This document shows, one piece after another, positions 48,391-58,497 of a stretch of 64,000 nt of DNA; position 1 is the first letter of the stretch, and every line of letters begins with the position of its first letter. Source of the DNA: Epiperipatus broadwayi (taxonomy: Eukaryota > Onychophora > Udeonychophora > Euonychophora > Peripatidae). The notes below the pieces were generated by a model. That model was not told the DNA's origin. It was given only the letters and a program-made list of their open reading frames with translations, and did no database searches. The DNA is taken from NCBI GenBank assembly GCA_028023455.1, contig JAQFVV010000280.1:620001-684000 (forward strand). The letters are read 5' to 3'. Made by a program: the position numbers and the translations under genes.

Positions 48391-49989
48391 TATATAGTAG
48401 ATATATTGATTTTTAGACATGTATTGTATAAAACTTTTTTTGTATTAAAATAATTTGTGTTAAATGACTTGTATAGGTTATTCTTTTACACATAAAAAAA
48501 AAACCCAATTACTTTCATTTTACAATAATTTATATAATCTGTATGTTCTATGCAAAGAAAATAGTCTGAATTTTGGAAAAAGATAAAGTGCATTTTACAA
48601 AATTTTCTTTTTTATTTATAAATCCTTAAAACATATTTTTATAATTTTGGGAAATAACATGGTTTAAGTACAATATCTTTTACAAATTTCATGATGCTAA
48701 GCATGAAGAAATCATGATTCTTTGTAATTGACATTGTATTCACAAATATGATTAATTTTAACATTTGCAATCTACATCATTTTGTAACTGTCTTTTATCA
48801 TATTTTTCAATTAGAGTAACATATTTGTTGTCCTTAACATTCAGTCAGTTAAACATTTTATTTATTTTTCTGAATATCTTTTTGTAGGAATATCACAATT
48901 TGTATACTGATTGTTTTATTCTACTATAAATCAGAATTATCTTTTCTTTTTTTTATAATTTTGTAGATTTATATTTTTGGATAGAAATAATAAAGGTAGA
49001 TTCATATTTAAGAAAATTAAAGATGTATTGAATTAAAAAACTAATCAGTAAATGTAAAAAATTCATTTGCATTTAAAAAAAAAATGAATCAGAAAAGATT
49101 CCATGAAAAGTTGACTGTAAAAGAGAAAAATACATGGTAGTTAAAAAAATTCTATAATTAAATGTTCTTACTTAAATTTTGTAATTAAGGGATTATTTTA
49201 TAATTTGTTTTTAAATGGATCTCTGAAGAAATCACATAAACAACCAATAAGTAGTGGTCATTAGTACTAAAGAAAAAGAGTTTTGATGAGCAAATTGTTG
49301 TTGGCCAAGGAAATATGTTGCTGTCAGACCCAGGAAGACTGTAGATCGTTACTTTGGAAAACAAGTTTAATTAGTTCTTTAAAATGCTTAGTGAACCAAA
49401 ATCTTGCATTAAAAATAAGCAATTATAATGAATTTCTTTGGGGAAAAAATTTATTTTAAATTCAAAATATATAATAACCTAATTAAAAAAGTAAAATTTA
49501 AATTGGAAAAAGTATAAATTAATGAATAAACATTTTACTAAGTATATCATTATATATAAAAAATTACTAATCTGTGGTTAAATAAACAGTATAAAATATT
49601 TTAGTAGCTATAATTTAAAAAAGTATATATAATTTTTTTTATTGACAATCTACCATATTGCTTCTTATGTAGCCAGAGAATATTTCTTGAATTATATAGT
49701 TCATTAAATTAAAATAAAACATTTATGAAAAAAAAAAAAATAGCAAGTGTACATGTGAAAATTTATTTTTGGTGCACCTTATGTTCTATTGTCAAATTTT
49801 TTATTTTTGTAGTGTCTACCCAATAAAACATTGATTTTTTTTCCAGCACTGTTAAAGTTTTTTTCTTTAAAACAACAGCTCACAAATTTATTTATTTTAC
49901 ATAGATGCAATTGAAGTTGACTAAATATTGAAGAAATGTAATGTATAGTTGATTGTTGTAGTTTTTTTAATAATATAAATTAGGGATAA
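48391..49989. other. Non-coding AT-rich stretch
   Basis: Nothing recognised. Confidence 0.5.
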
Positions 49990-50245
49990 GTAAAATGTCA
50001 ATTGCAGTCCACTGGTGGACTGCCAACCAATGGATTGCCGAGACATTTTGGGAGTGACTAAATTAAAAAAAAAGTAAACGGTAACTAACACTTCTTTATG
50101 CTTGATTAGATATCTACATGTAAAAGCAATCTTTTTTGCATATGTATGGTTAATATAGGCAAGAATAAACTTTTTACAGTTGTTGAGATGGCTGAGTGTA
50201 GTCGGACACTTAACAGTGAATGGATTGGATGACATATGCACTTAT
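49990..50245 (-). other. GC-richer patch with a 106-codon open frame, origin unknown
   Basis: A patch with more balanced base composition than its flanks. It contains GTCCACTGGTGGACTGCC, a 12-bp palindrome core (GTCCACTGGTGGAC) near its start. The minus-strand frame (50241-49921) reads MHMSSNPFTVKCPTTLSHLN onward with no domain I recognise. It is probably part of an old repeat. I do not claim a gene. Confidence 0.3.
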
Positions 50246-52160
50246 GTCAATTTACAAATATATCAGCTTGAAATACGTTCATTACTGAACACAAATATGC
50301 AACTGAAACATTGAATACATTCAGTCACAAAGCTGATAACTGAGATTTTTGTTATAACAGGTGCACAGATTTTATTTATTTATTATGAAAAATTAGTATT
50401 TTGTCATATTTTAACAGAGGGGTATAATGCCTGTAACAATTGCAAAGAGAAGAAAGATAGGTAATTTTAATACAGAATGATAACAATTTTTCTTTACAAT
50501 GATGAATGTAAAATGTGTGTGATATATCTAGTGCAAGCCTGTAGTTTCCAAAATAAAGGAAACCCTGTAAGATATTTTAAAAGCATACATGTAATATGTA
50601 AATGGTGGTCTATGATGCTTGGAGAAATTACAAGTAGCTCTTGCCATAAAAAAATGTGCCCATCTCCGATTTTGCCAAAAATTGTATTTTTTATGTTTAT
50701 GATAAAAGCACTAATATCTTGAATATGTTGCAAGCAAATTATGAGTTTATTGATTTAAGATTGAGCAAATAAATACTATTTTAAACCTATATTTAATAAA
50801 CATTGATCATATTAAGTTGATTATTAGTCCATAATACACAGTAACTTTTTTTCTCAAAATAATAAGTACAACCATATTTTATAATTATGATGATCATATT
50901 CTTAAAATTTAATATTAATACCCTTGATTTTTATATGTGGTCAAATTATATTTTTGATTACCTACTGAAGTAAATAAATCTGACATTTTTTTTTGCTTTT
51001 GTAATCACTATCGATGAAAATCTTCTGTCATAAATGAAAGCATTGATTATTCTGCAAGGACACTGAATGAAAAGTTGATAAAGAACATTAATCATGTTTT
51101 AATTTTATAATCAAAACATAATATTGGATACTGTAAAATGAATAACTCTTCACTATAGTGCACATTTTAGTGTAAACATCACCTTTAATGAAGTCACTAT
51201 TCTATGACATTACCAATCTTACAAATAGCATTTTGAAATTTTTTTTTTTTAAAAAAAAAAAGTTATCAAATTTTTTTTTTAAAGATTGTAATAGTGAATA
51301 ATCAATTGCAAATCGAATTAGTGGGTACAAATTGATAATGATCACTATGGCCAAATCCTTGCATAAATATCCATTGCTAACTGGGGTAAAGATGTATAAA
51401 ACAAAATTAAGATTGAGATATTTCATTCAGAATTTTTTTAGAGTGACTTTGATTCAGATTCCTTCATAAAAATATAGTCATACTGATTCACATTAGATTG
51501 CTTTCATAGTGAATGCAAATCTAGAGTTAAAGAGGTTATGCAGCTCAATAATAACTACTATATGAATAAACCAGAACTGGAAAGTTCTTTGTAATACTAA
51601 TTTTATTCTAGCCAAGATGGAAAACTTCTTTATAACTTTCAAACAGCATGTATTATAATATTGCATTCACAGTGCATCATCTATACTTTCAAAATGTAAT
51701 TCCTTCACAATGAAAAGATGCTATGCTATATTTTAAAATTAACAATAGCTAATAATCTGAAGATGATGATAATGTGAAACCTAGTCTGGCCTGATATTTA
51801 TGATAGAAATTTGTTTTTTTTTTGCTCAAAAAATGTGTTACTTCGTTGAAATGAAGAAGCTTATAATAAAGGAATTCAAAGAGACACAAACTTGGAAATT
51901 AAGAAACTGAAGAATTAATAAAAAAATATAAAAAGATTATTATGTTGAAGATAAATCTATAGTTTTAAAAAAATAGTTGATAAATAAGATTATGAATTAT
52001 TTATTAAATCCATTGGAATTTTTTTTTTTTAATGAATATAGGCTAATCCATTTTTTCTTAAATTTACAAAATATTTTTTTTTAGTAGATTATTATAATAC
52101 TTATTGATTTGGTTTATTGGAAATTGAATATCTGTAATGTACCAGTTGAAAATATATGTC
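50246..52160. other. Non-coding AT-rich stretch
   Basis: Nothing recognised. Confidence 0.5.
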
Positions 52161-52375
52161 CATCCAACAAGATTTAGAATCTGAGCAAAAGTAACCCGAA
52201 TCCAATCATGCCCCAGATACACAGGTCAGGAGCAAACATGAATTCTAACCTGTTTGCCCATTCCCCAAATCTATAACACTATGGACAACACCTATGGTGA
52301 TACCACATAAATTATTTCCGGACTGGTGCTACATCGTTTTGCATGAGAACTCAGCTGATGATGATGATGAGAGAT
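52161..52375 (+). repeat. Short retroposon with (ATG)n tail, copy 2
   Basis: Inverse complement of the repeat at 41821-42030, with ACACAGGTCAGGAGC, TGAATTCTAACCTG and a 3' GATGATGATGATGA tail at about 52357-52372. The tail type matches the RTE LINEs in the window, which may supply the reverse transcriptase. This is an inference. Confidence 0.75.
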
Positions 52376-52700
52376 TGAGTGAACCCAAGATATAAGTTAA
52401 AAACATACATAAATATACAGATTATTAAGGAGATTCAAACAACTGGATTAAGTTTAAAAATATAAATATTTATTTGGTCGAAATTGAAGATGAGTTTTAG
52501 ATATATAATCAACTTCACGCCTTTAAAACTTTATTTTCATTATAAACATTTAACACACTTAATGCAGTGATTTTTATTTTAACAAATATTAATTTAGTGC
52601 GGCAGTTACAATACTGAACGTAATGTGACAAAAACAGATTTATCTGGATGGTTTGGTGGATATTTTATACATTTAAAAATATATTTATCAAAATACAATA

Positions 52701-52999
52701 GAGTTTCGCTGATTATACGATTTTAGTAGAATTCCTTTGGCCTTTGATACATCAGTTTATTCTCATTTATAGACTTTATTTACAACCATTAAAATAAGGA
52801 TATATTTTGATCAGTAAGTTGACTAAAAACATAATTTATTTTACATTTTCGAAGCGAAACTATAAATACTGGCCTTTATTCTCATTTATAGACTTTATTT
52901 ACAACCATTAAAATAAGGATATATTTTGATCAGTAAGTCAACTAAAAACATAATTTATTTTACATTTTCGACATTTAACGATAGAATATAGCGAAACTC
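52701..52999. mobile_element. Small TA-flanked inverted-repeat element (MITE candidate)
   Basis: The left end reads TA then GAGTTTCGCTGATTATACG. The right end is AGCGAAACTC then TA. The outer 10 bp are perfect inverted repeats and both sides have TA, as left by mariner/pogo transposases. The 299-bp interior includes a nearly exact tandem duplication of period 119 bp (starts at 52760 and 52879). The first duplicate also carries a mutated copy of the right end (AGCGAAACTATAAATAC at about 52854). Confidence 0.6.
52760..52995. repeat. Recent tandem duplication, period 119 bp
   Basis: Two direct copies starting TTCTCATTTATAGACTTTAT at 52760 and 52879 are almost identical for about 95 bp, with a TG/CA difference in the middle. 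Their similarity suggests a recent event. Confidence 0.92.
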
Positions 53000-53229
53000 T
53001 ATAAATACAGGAATGGCTTATTTCAATAAAGGGGAGGACAGCTTCATGAGAGGTTGGATTCAAAACTCCAACGGAAAATATTACAAAGTGAAAAATGTTT
53101 CACTATCACATATCATTACGATTTATTTTGTTAAACAGGCTAGAAAACGAAACATAGGAAATGGCGGTGCTAGCATTATGTCAGTGAGAGAGAGAGTGGC
53201 AACTTAGGCTGAGAAAACTTCATTCTTTT

Positions 53230-54600
53230 TGAAATTGGAATGCCAGCTTCAGGCTGGAGCGATACTGAAAGAAGAAAAAGGTCGGTAGGAAGTTGCTATG
53301 GTTCGGATCACGGTAAAGCCATACAGAGCTTCATCTACACTAACCTGCATGTTCCAGAGGTAAACTTAGACCCTGTTATGAACGAGAACAATAAAAAAGG
53401 ATGGAAGGCTTCAAATCCTGGAATGAGGTACAGGCGAATCAAAAGCAGTATATAAATATATACTTGGAGGAGAAGAATGACAAACGAAGATACAATTGTG
53501 AATCCCTGGAATGAGGTACAGGCGACTCAGATCAGAGCCATATGTGGCTTATTAATAATTTGACATATACCAGCAACGCTATTCTTAGACTATAAAAACA
53601 TTTGATTTAAATACTAAATAAAACCTTAAATGGTTTAACTAATTCGTAATGATATGTTAAAATAATGACTCATGTAAGATAACGTCATTTATCAGAAGTT
53701 AAACTATAATTAATGAAGTGTGCATTTTTCCCCCTTGAATCAATCCTATTTTGTTTAACATAAAAAAAAACTAACATTCACGCACTTAAAAGTGCAAATA
53801 ACAAAATAGAATAAGGTCGCCAGCCTTTTGGCGATGATGATTAATAAGAAATTAATAAAATTAATGGACACCAATATCCACCCAGATTGAAAAGTATTTA
53901 TATATTTTGTATAAACTTGCAATGAAATATTTATTTAAAAGCATATATTCATTTAAAATACAAACTCAATCTTACAAACTATTTACTTATAAATAATAAT
54001 AATTCTTTAATCCCCCCCTCTCTATTCCACAGCAGGATATAGAAGTTTGTAAGACCGGGTTTGATTGGCATTTACAAACAACAAAATTAAGTGAAAATAT
54101 AAAAATATTACAATTAAATCATACCCGCACTAAATTATGAAAAAAATAAGAAGCATGAGTTGGATGAAATATTTTATAAGATTAGTTGATGTTATAAAGA
54201 ATCGATAATAAGGAAATAATTATTAGCTTAACATACTCGCCGATGAGCGAGTTAAAAGAGATTCAAAATGTACAGAAAATATTAATTTTAAAGAGTTTAC
54301 AAGTTAGAATTTAGGTAGTACGAATATAATGACTTTGGGCTGGTTACCTCAGCATTTTATGGAATGAAGTATTGACGAATCTTCTGTGGCAGGCAGCATT
54401 TTTTGATGGCATGGGCACTCTTGATCGGCAGGAGCTACATCTCGGCACTGTGAAGAGTCGGGCTGAAGATGGAGGGGAGGGTGGCTTAGGTCGCTCTACC
54501 CAAAAACCATTGTAAAAATCAAAAAGACTTGAAGTTGGTTAGCGACTATTGACCGAACTCCGGCACAATAGATTTTTGGCCCCATTTATACAAACTTTGA
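53230..54600. repeat. LTR- or promoter-like repeat, copy 2
   Basis: Patches at 53230-53530 and 54330-54590 are richer in G+C and CG than their surroundings. GAGCTTCATCTACACTAACC (53329) and CGTAATGATATGTTAA (about 53647) resemble 39300-39350 and 41110-41125. The word GGAATGAGGTACAGGCGA occurs twice (about 53421 and 53508). A TATAAAT on the minus strand at 54584-54590 faces the 54.3-kb patch. The open frames at 53013-53207 and 53240-53455 have no recognisable domain. Old LTR DNA is the likeliest reading, without proof. Confidence 0.38.
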
Positions 54601-56317
54601 GTTATTCAAAGAATGTTTTTAATTAAACTTCTTAACTCTTAATCAATCTTTAATTTACAGAAATATTTCCTGTATTGTTATTGGAGATGCAATTGCTAGA
54701 TAACTGTCCAAAAATAAATTCTAATCAATTTTCAGATTGGAAATAGATTTGATAAAAATGTTAACAGCTAACTAAAATCAATTAGTTTTGTTTTAGATTT
54801 TACTTTAATTTAAAAATTCCTTTTTAATCATGAAACAAAGTAATGTTCCCACCCCTTTAATTATTCTTGGACAGTCGGCGATGGCATCTTCCATCTTGAA
54901 TTTTTATGTAGTTTTATAATGAAAAATAATTACAAAATAAATAAGATATAATCAAAGAAAAAAAAAAAATTATTTACAATATTTGTTTGCGCTTTTATAT
55001 GTATAAAAGCTCCATTAATATACGTATATATCTGAGTCGCATCTAGTAACATTAATATCAAAATAAAGAATTTTTTATTTAAAATTTATATTTGTGACTT
55101 TTATAGACGCTTCTCAGAAAACATGTATAGTTTATATACATATGACAAAAAAAAAAAAAAAAAGCAGGATCAAACATGGGTTAAGTGGTAGAACAGTGAA
55201 ACTCGATCTTAAATAAGGTCGACTGTTTCAGTAATTGTATGTGTTTGTGAGATTTAAGGAAAGTTAAATTAGTTAATAAAAGCTAGATATTAGAGACTTT
55301 ATAAATTACCCCCCCCCTCTTTATTTGAAAAGAGTTTGCCTTTATCCATATTTTTCTGATACATTACTTCAGGGATTTATTTTTATTATATATTTATATG
55401 TATAGAACCATAAATAATTTTTTATTATTAATCAATGTTTTAATAAATTATTTTTTTTATTTACAATTATATTTAATGCCCACAGGGCCTTTTATATTTA
55501 AATCTTGCTCTTATTTCCATGCACTACTTATATTTATTCATGTTATTGAGTATGCTTAAGTTCTAGACTAGGGAATATGTCATTAAGTTAACTGATGAAA
55601 TTAAGATATTATAATATGAGAGTAGTATTACATCATATATAGTCCTTTATAAAGAGAAGTAGTGATCTTGGGAACTTATTTGATCTATTCTGATTATAAA
55701 ATTATTAAATGATGTGATTCTTAGTCTGATCTTCATAAATGGTTGTAAATTTGTGATAAGAAAATGTAACTCATGTTTTTTTTAGAGTTTTAAATATGAG
55801 CTTTCTGTATTGGGAATGCATGATTTGATCACCATCATTATTATTCTAATTAATTGACAACTGATTTCTGAATTTCTTCTTTTTTAATAAATTTTGTAAG
55901 TTTTTCATATCAGTACATAAATTTTAATCAAAATGGCATTTATATATATCTCCTATTTTATTCTGTTAGTTAAAATGTTTTTAATGTACGACAATTGGAA
56001 ATAAAATATACATCTCCACACATGCATCTATATTTACATTTGTCCATTCAATTCTTCAATAAATTTTTCTTTTGTTATCATCGTACTTCTATCCATACAT
56101 CCTCCTATATTTTCTTTTATATTATAGAATAATTTGCCAGAAAACTGAAAATTGTAATATAAGAGACAAGCTGTTAAACGTCTCAGCAATTTAAATGAAA
56201 AAAAAAAATAAATTGATTCAGTCTGAAAATAATGTGTTGACAACTTAGAAAAAATATTTGACATACAAAGATATTGATAATATAAAAACATATCCCAAAG
56301 AGTATATTTGAATGAAG
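54601..56317. other. Non-coding AT-rich stretch
   Basis: Nothing recognised; homopolymers include A17 at about 55147-55163 and C9 at 55310-55318. Confidence 0.5.
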
Positions 56318-57567
56318 CCATCATCATTATTTCAGTTATTATTAATCCACTGCAGGATGAAAGTCTCTTCTAGTTTAATCCAGTTTCTCCAATTCCTAAT
56401 CTTATTTCTCTACAACGCATCAATTCTTTTCATATATGATCTCTTTCTAGATTTGTTACAATCAATTGGGCATCCAGTTTAAAATTTTAAGTCTGACTAT
56501 TATCATCTCTTTTAGCAATGTCCAGCCCAGCTGCATTTCAATTTTTAATTATTTCAATGATGTCAGTGAAATCTTATTAGCAATTTTTTTTTGTTATTCT
56601 AATATACATCTCTTCATATTTTATTCAATGGTCTCTCAAATATCCAAGTCTCAGATTCATAAGTAAGAAATGGTTAAACAAATCTATTAAAAACTTTTCT
56701 TTTCAAACATGCATGCATATTTCCTTTTAATAATAAATTATTAAAGTTCCATCTAAATTTAATTCTATGATTAATTTCATCCATAGGTTTCTATCTATAT
56801 TAATAATAAAACTAAGATGTTTGTAGTTATTAACTTCTTCTAATTCATAATAATCAATTTTTATTTTCTTCTGAGGAAATCCATTAGATATTAGTTCTAT
56901 TTTTATACTTTCATTAGATGATAACTTTTGCAACATTTCCTGAAGCTGCGAAGCATTATTTGCAAAAAAAACAAACAAACAACAAAACAAAACAAAAACA
57001 AAAAAAAAAACAAAACCCAATCACATCATCTGCAAAATGTAAATGATTTAAATAATCTCCATTTACTTCTACTCCCCATTTTAATCCACAAAATATTTTT
57101 TGTAAAATTGCTATAAAAAGTTTTGAAGATATGGAGTCACTCTGTCATACACCCATTTCAATGTTAATCTTCCTAATATCATTATGTAACCTAATTGTTG
57201 CTATTGCATTTTTATAAATATTTTTCAGAGTTTTTCAGAGTATGACAATATCTTAAGTCTATCTTAATGAGCCAATGCTTTAATAACTGAAAAAATGCTT
57301 ATAGAGTCAACTTCTCTTTTCATAATCTATAAATCCAAAGTATATTGGCAACTCATATTCATTGGTCCTTTCTATAACTTTTCTCAAAGTTCACTTGCAA
57401 TCATCTGTGGTAAAAACATTTTTAAATCCAGCTTATTCTTTTGGTTGATTAGAATCGAGAGTTTGCTGTAGAAAAGTTGTAATCATCTTGATAAATAAAG
57501 ATTTTGTATAGAACTGATAGAAGAATGATATGTCTGTAATTTTTAATATTTTTTTTATGACCTTTTT
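56318..57567 (-). pseudogene. RTE-type LINE copy C, 3' part
   Basis: The 3' end is a CATCATCATT tract on the plus strand at about 56319-56328, followed by the same CCACTGCAGGATGAAAGTCT block as in copy B. On the minus strand, blocks of the reverse transcriptase are readable in pieces: NGFPQKKIKIDYYELEEVNN (thumb side, 57020-56727) and FIKMITTFLQQTLDSNQPKE (near 57500). It is more decayed than copy B. It ends at 57567, where the hammerhead-bearing insertion begins, and resumes at 58485. Confidence 0.88.
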
Positions 57568-57580
57568 AAATACTAATAAT
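57568..57580. repeat. Target-site duplication of hammerhead element, left
   Basis: AAATACTAATAAT, matching AAATATTAATAGT at 58485-58497 with two differences. The uninterrupted RTE copy B reads AAATATTAATATT at the same place. Confidence 0.75.
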
Positions 57581-57677
57581 ATATAGGGTATATAAGCATA
57601 GACTTTCACACGACCCACCACTCTCCCCACTATCTCATAACACTAATACACTTGAACACATATATGTTGAAAAGATA

Positions 57678-57738
57678 AATAATCACCAATATACATATTT
57701 CATGCTAAACCAGCAATCATCAGTTGGTCCAGATTACT
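57678..57738 (-). ncRNA. Hammerhead ribozyme candidate, type I, inverted copy
   Basis: Same fold as the plus-strand copies: CTGATGA core at 57723-57717, GAAA following the TGCT/AGCA hairpin, stem III sequence AUAUGUAU. It sits in the inverted arm at the 5' side of the element. Confidence 0.7.
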
Positions 57739-57804
57739 ATTTTTACACATATATGCTATAAGTGCTCAGATATATATTAAGATAGCCAAACCTCATACTT
57801 TAAT

Positions 57805-57865
57805 AGTAATCTGGACCAACTGATGATTGCTGGTTTAGCATGAAATACATATATTGGTGATTATT
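57805..57865 (+). ncRNA. Hammerhead self-cleaving ribozyme candidate, type I, copy 1
   Basis: Stem I is ACCAA (57815-57819) with UUGGU (57854-57858), extended by AGUAAUC (57805-57811) with GAUUAUU (57859-57865), with a 3-nt bulge UGG between. Core CUGAUGA is at 57820-57826. Stem II is UGCU/AGCA (57828-57831, 57837-57840) with loop GGUUU. GAAA is at 57842-57845. Stem III is short: A-U and U-A pairs around a 4-nt loop (57845-57852). Cleavage is predicted after A57853. The bulge in stem I and the loop of stem II are where natural hammerheads make tertiary contacts. One weakness: positions 10.1 and 11.1 are U and U, where G-C is usual. Confidence 0.75.
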
Positions 57866-57975
57866 TATCTTTTCAACATATATGTGTTCAAGTGTATCAG
57901 TGTTATGAGATAGTGTGAAGAGTGGTGGGTCGTGTGAAAGTTTGTGCTCATATACCCTATATATTACATATATAG

Positions 57976-58000
57976 ACACAGGTATATAATTAGCCTGTGT
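57976..58000 (+). other. Hairpin in hammerhead element, copy 1
   Basis: ACACAGG and CCTGTGT form a perfect 7-bp stem with an 11-nt loop. The copy at 58450-58474 keeps the stem and has one loop change. The latter lies 10 nt before the element's 3' boundary, so the hairpin may mark the RNA end used in retroposition. Confidence 0.65.
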
Positions 58001-58278
58001 TTCAGTTATTACATAATAGAAATGTCTGCCCATCCCTTGTATATGTATTAAATGGATTATGTCCTGTATATAAGGAGTCAGATTTGACCTTAAGTCAACA
58101 TGGGTGTGACAAGAATCTCAGCATCAGGGTGGCCTTTGAGCATTCCATTATCAGATTTTCAATTGGATAGACGGTTGAAGAGTTGGAGTGTGGAGTAGAT
58201 TGAAGCTTGTCTATTAAAGTATGAGGTTTGGCTATATTAATATATATCTGAACACTTATAGCATATATGTATGGAGAT

Positions 58279-58339
58279 AGTAATCTGGACCAACTGATGA
58301 TTGCTGGTTTAGCATGAAATACGTATATTGGTGATTATT
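58279..58339 (+). ncRNA. Hammerhead self-cleaving ribozyme candidate, type I, copy 2
   Basis: Exactly 474 bp downstream of copy 1 and with the same stems. CTGATGA is at 58294-58300 and GAAA at 58316-58319. Stem III is the self-complementary AUACGUAU, the kind of short palindromic stem III that lets animal hammerheads act as dimers. Predicted cleavage follows A58327. Cleavage at both copies of a tandem transcript would release a 474-nt monomer. Confidence 0.75.
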
Positions 58340-58449
58340 TATCTTTTCAATATATATGTGTTCAAGGGTATCAGTGTTATGAGATAGTGTGGAGAGTGGT
58401 GGGTCATGTGAAAGTCTGTGCTCATATACTCTATATATCACATATATAG

Positions 58450-58474
58450 ACACAGGTATATAATAAGCCTGTGT
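58450..58474 (+). other. Hairpin in hammerhead element, copy 2
   Basis: ACACAGG/CCTGTGT stem as at 57976-58000, positioned next to the element's 3' end at 58484. Confidence 0.65.
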
Positions 58475-58484
58475 TTCAGTTATT

Positions 58485-58497
58485 AAATATTAATAGT
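58485..58497. repeat. Target-site duplication of hammerhead element, right
   Basis: AAATATTAATAGT, pairing with 57568-57580. Confidence 0.75.

Larger units (their letters stand above)
57581..58484 (+). mobile_element. Retrozyme-like element with three hammerhead motifs
   Basis: A 904-bp insertion in RTE copy C. From 57804 to 58484 it consists of about 1.4 direct copies of a 474-bp unit (matching points 57820/58294 and 57976/58450). From 57581 to 57803 it is an inverted partial copy of the same unit. The switch between orientations happens at a shared TAG. Each unit contains a hammerhead-type fold and, about 155 nt further on, a perfect 7-bp hairpin (ACACAGG/CCTGTGT). The 3' end lies 10 nt after the last such hairpin. 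There is no protein. Tandem non-coding units with type I hammerheads, flanked by a target-site duplication, define animal retrozymes as I know them. The open frames at 58033-57800 and 58453-58256 on the minus strand are the same unit read backwards and are not genes. Confidence 0.8.

Noticed and set aside
49921-50241. 106-codon minus-strand open frame as a gene
   Set aside because: No recognisable domain, no promoter or splice context; probably old repeat DNA, so listed only as a GC-richer patch.
52340-52375. CTGATGATGATGATGA as a further hammerhead core
   Set aside because: It is the (ATG)n tail of the short retroposon; there is no stem II hairpin and no GAAA.
57800-58453. Two similar minus-strand open frames (77 and 65 codons) as a gene family
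   Set aside because: They are the same 474-bp non-coding unit read antisense in tandem; the similarity comes from the repeat, not from coding constraint.
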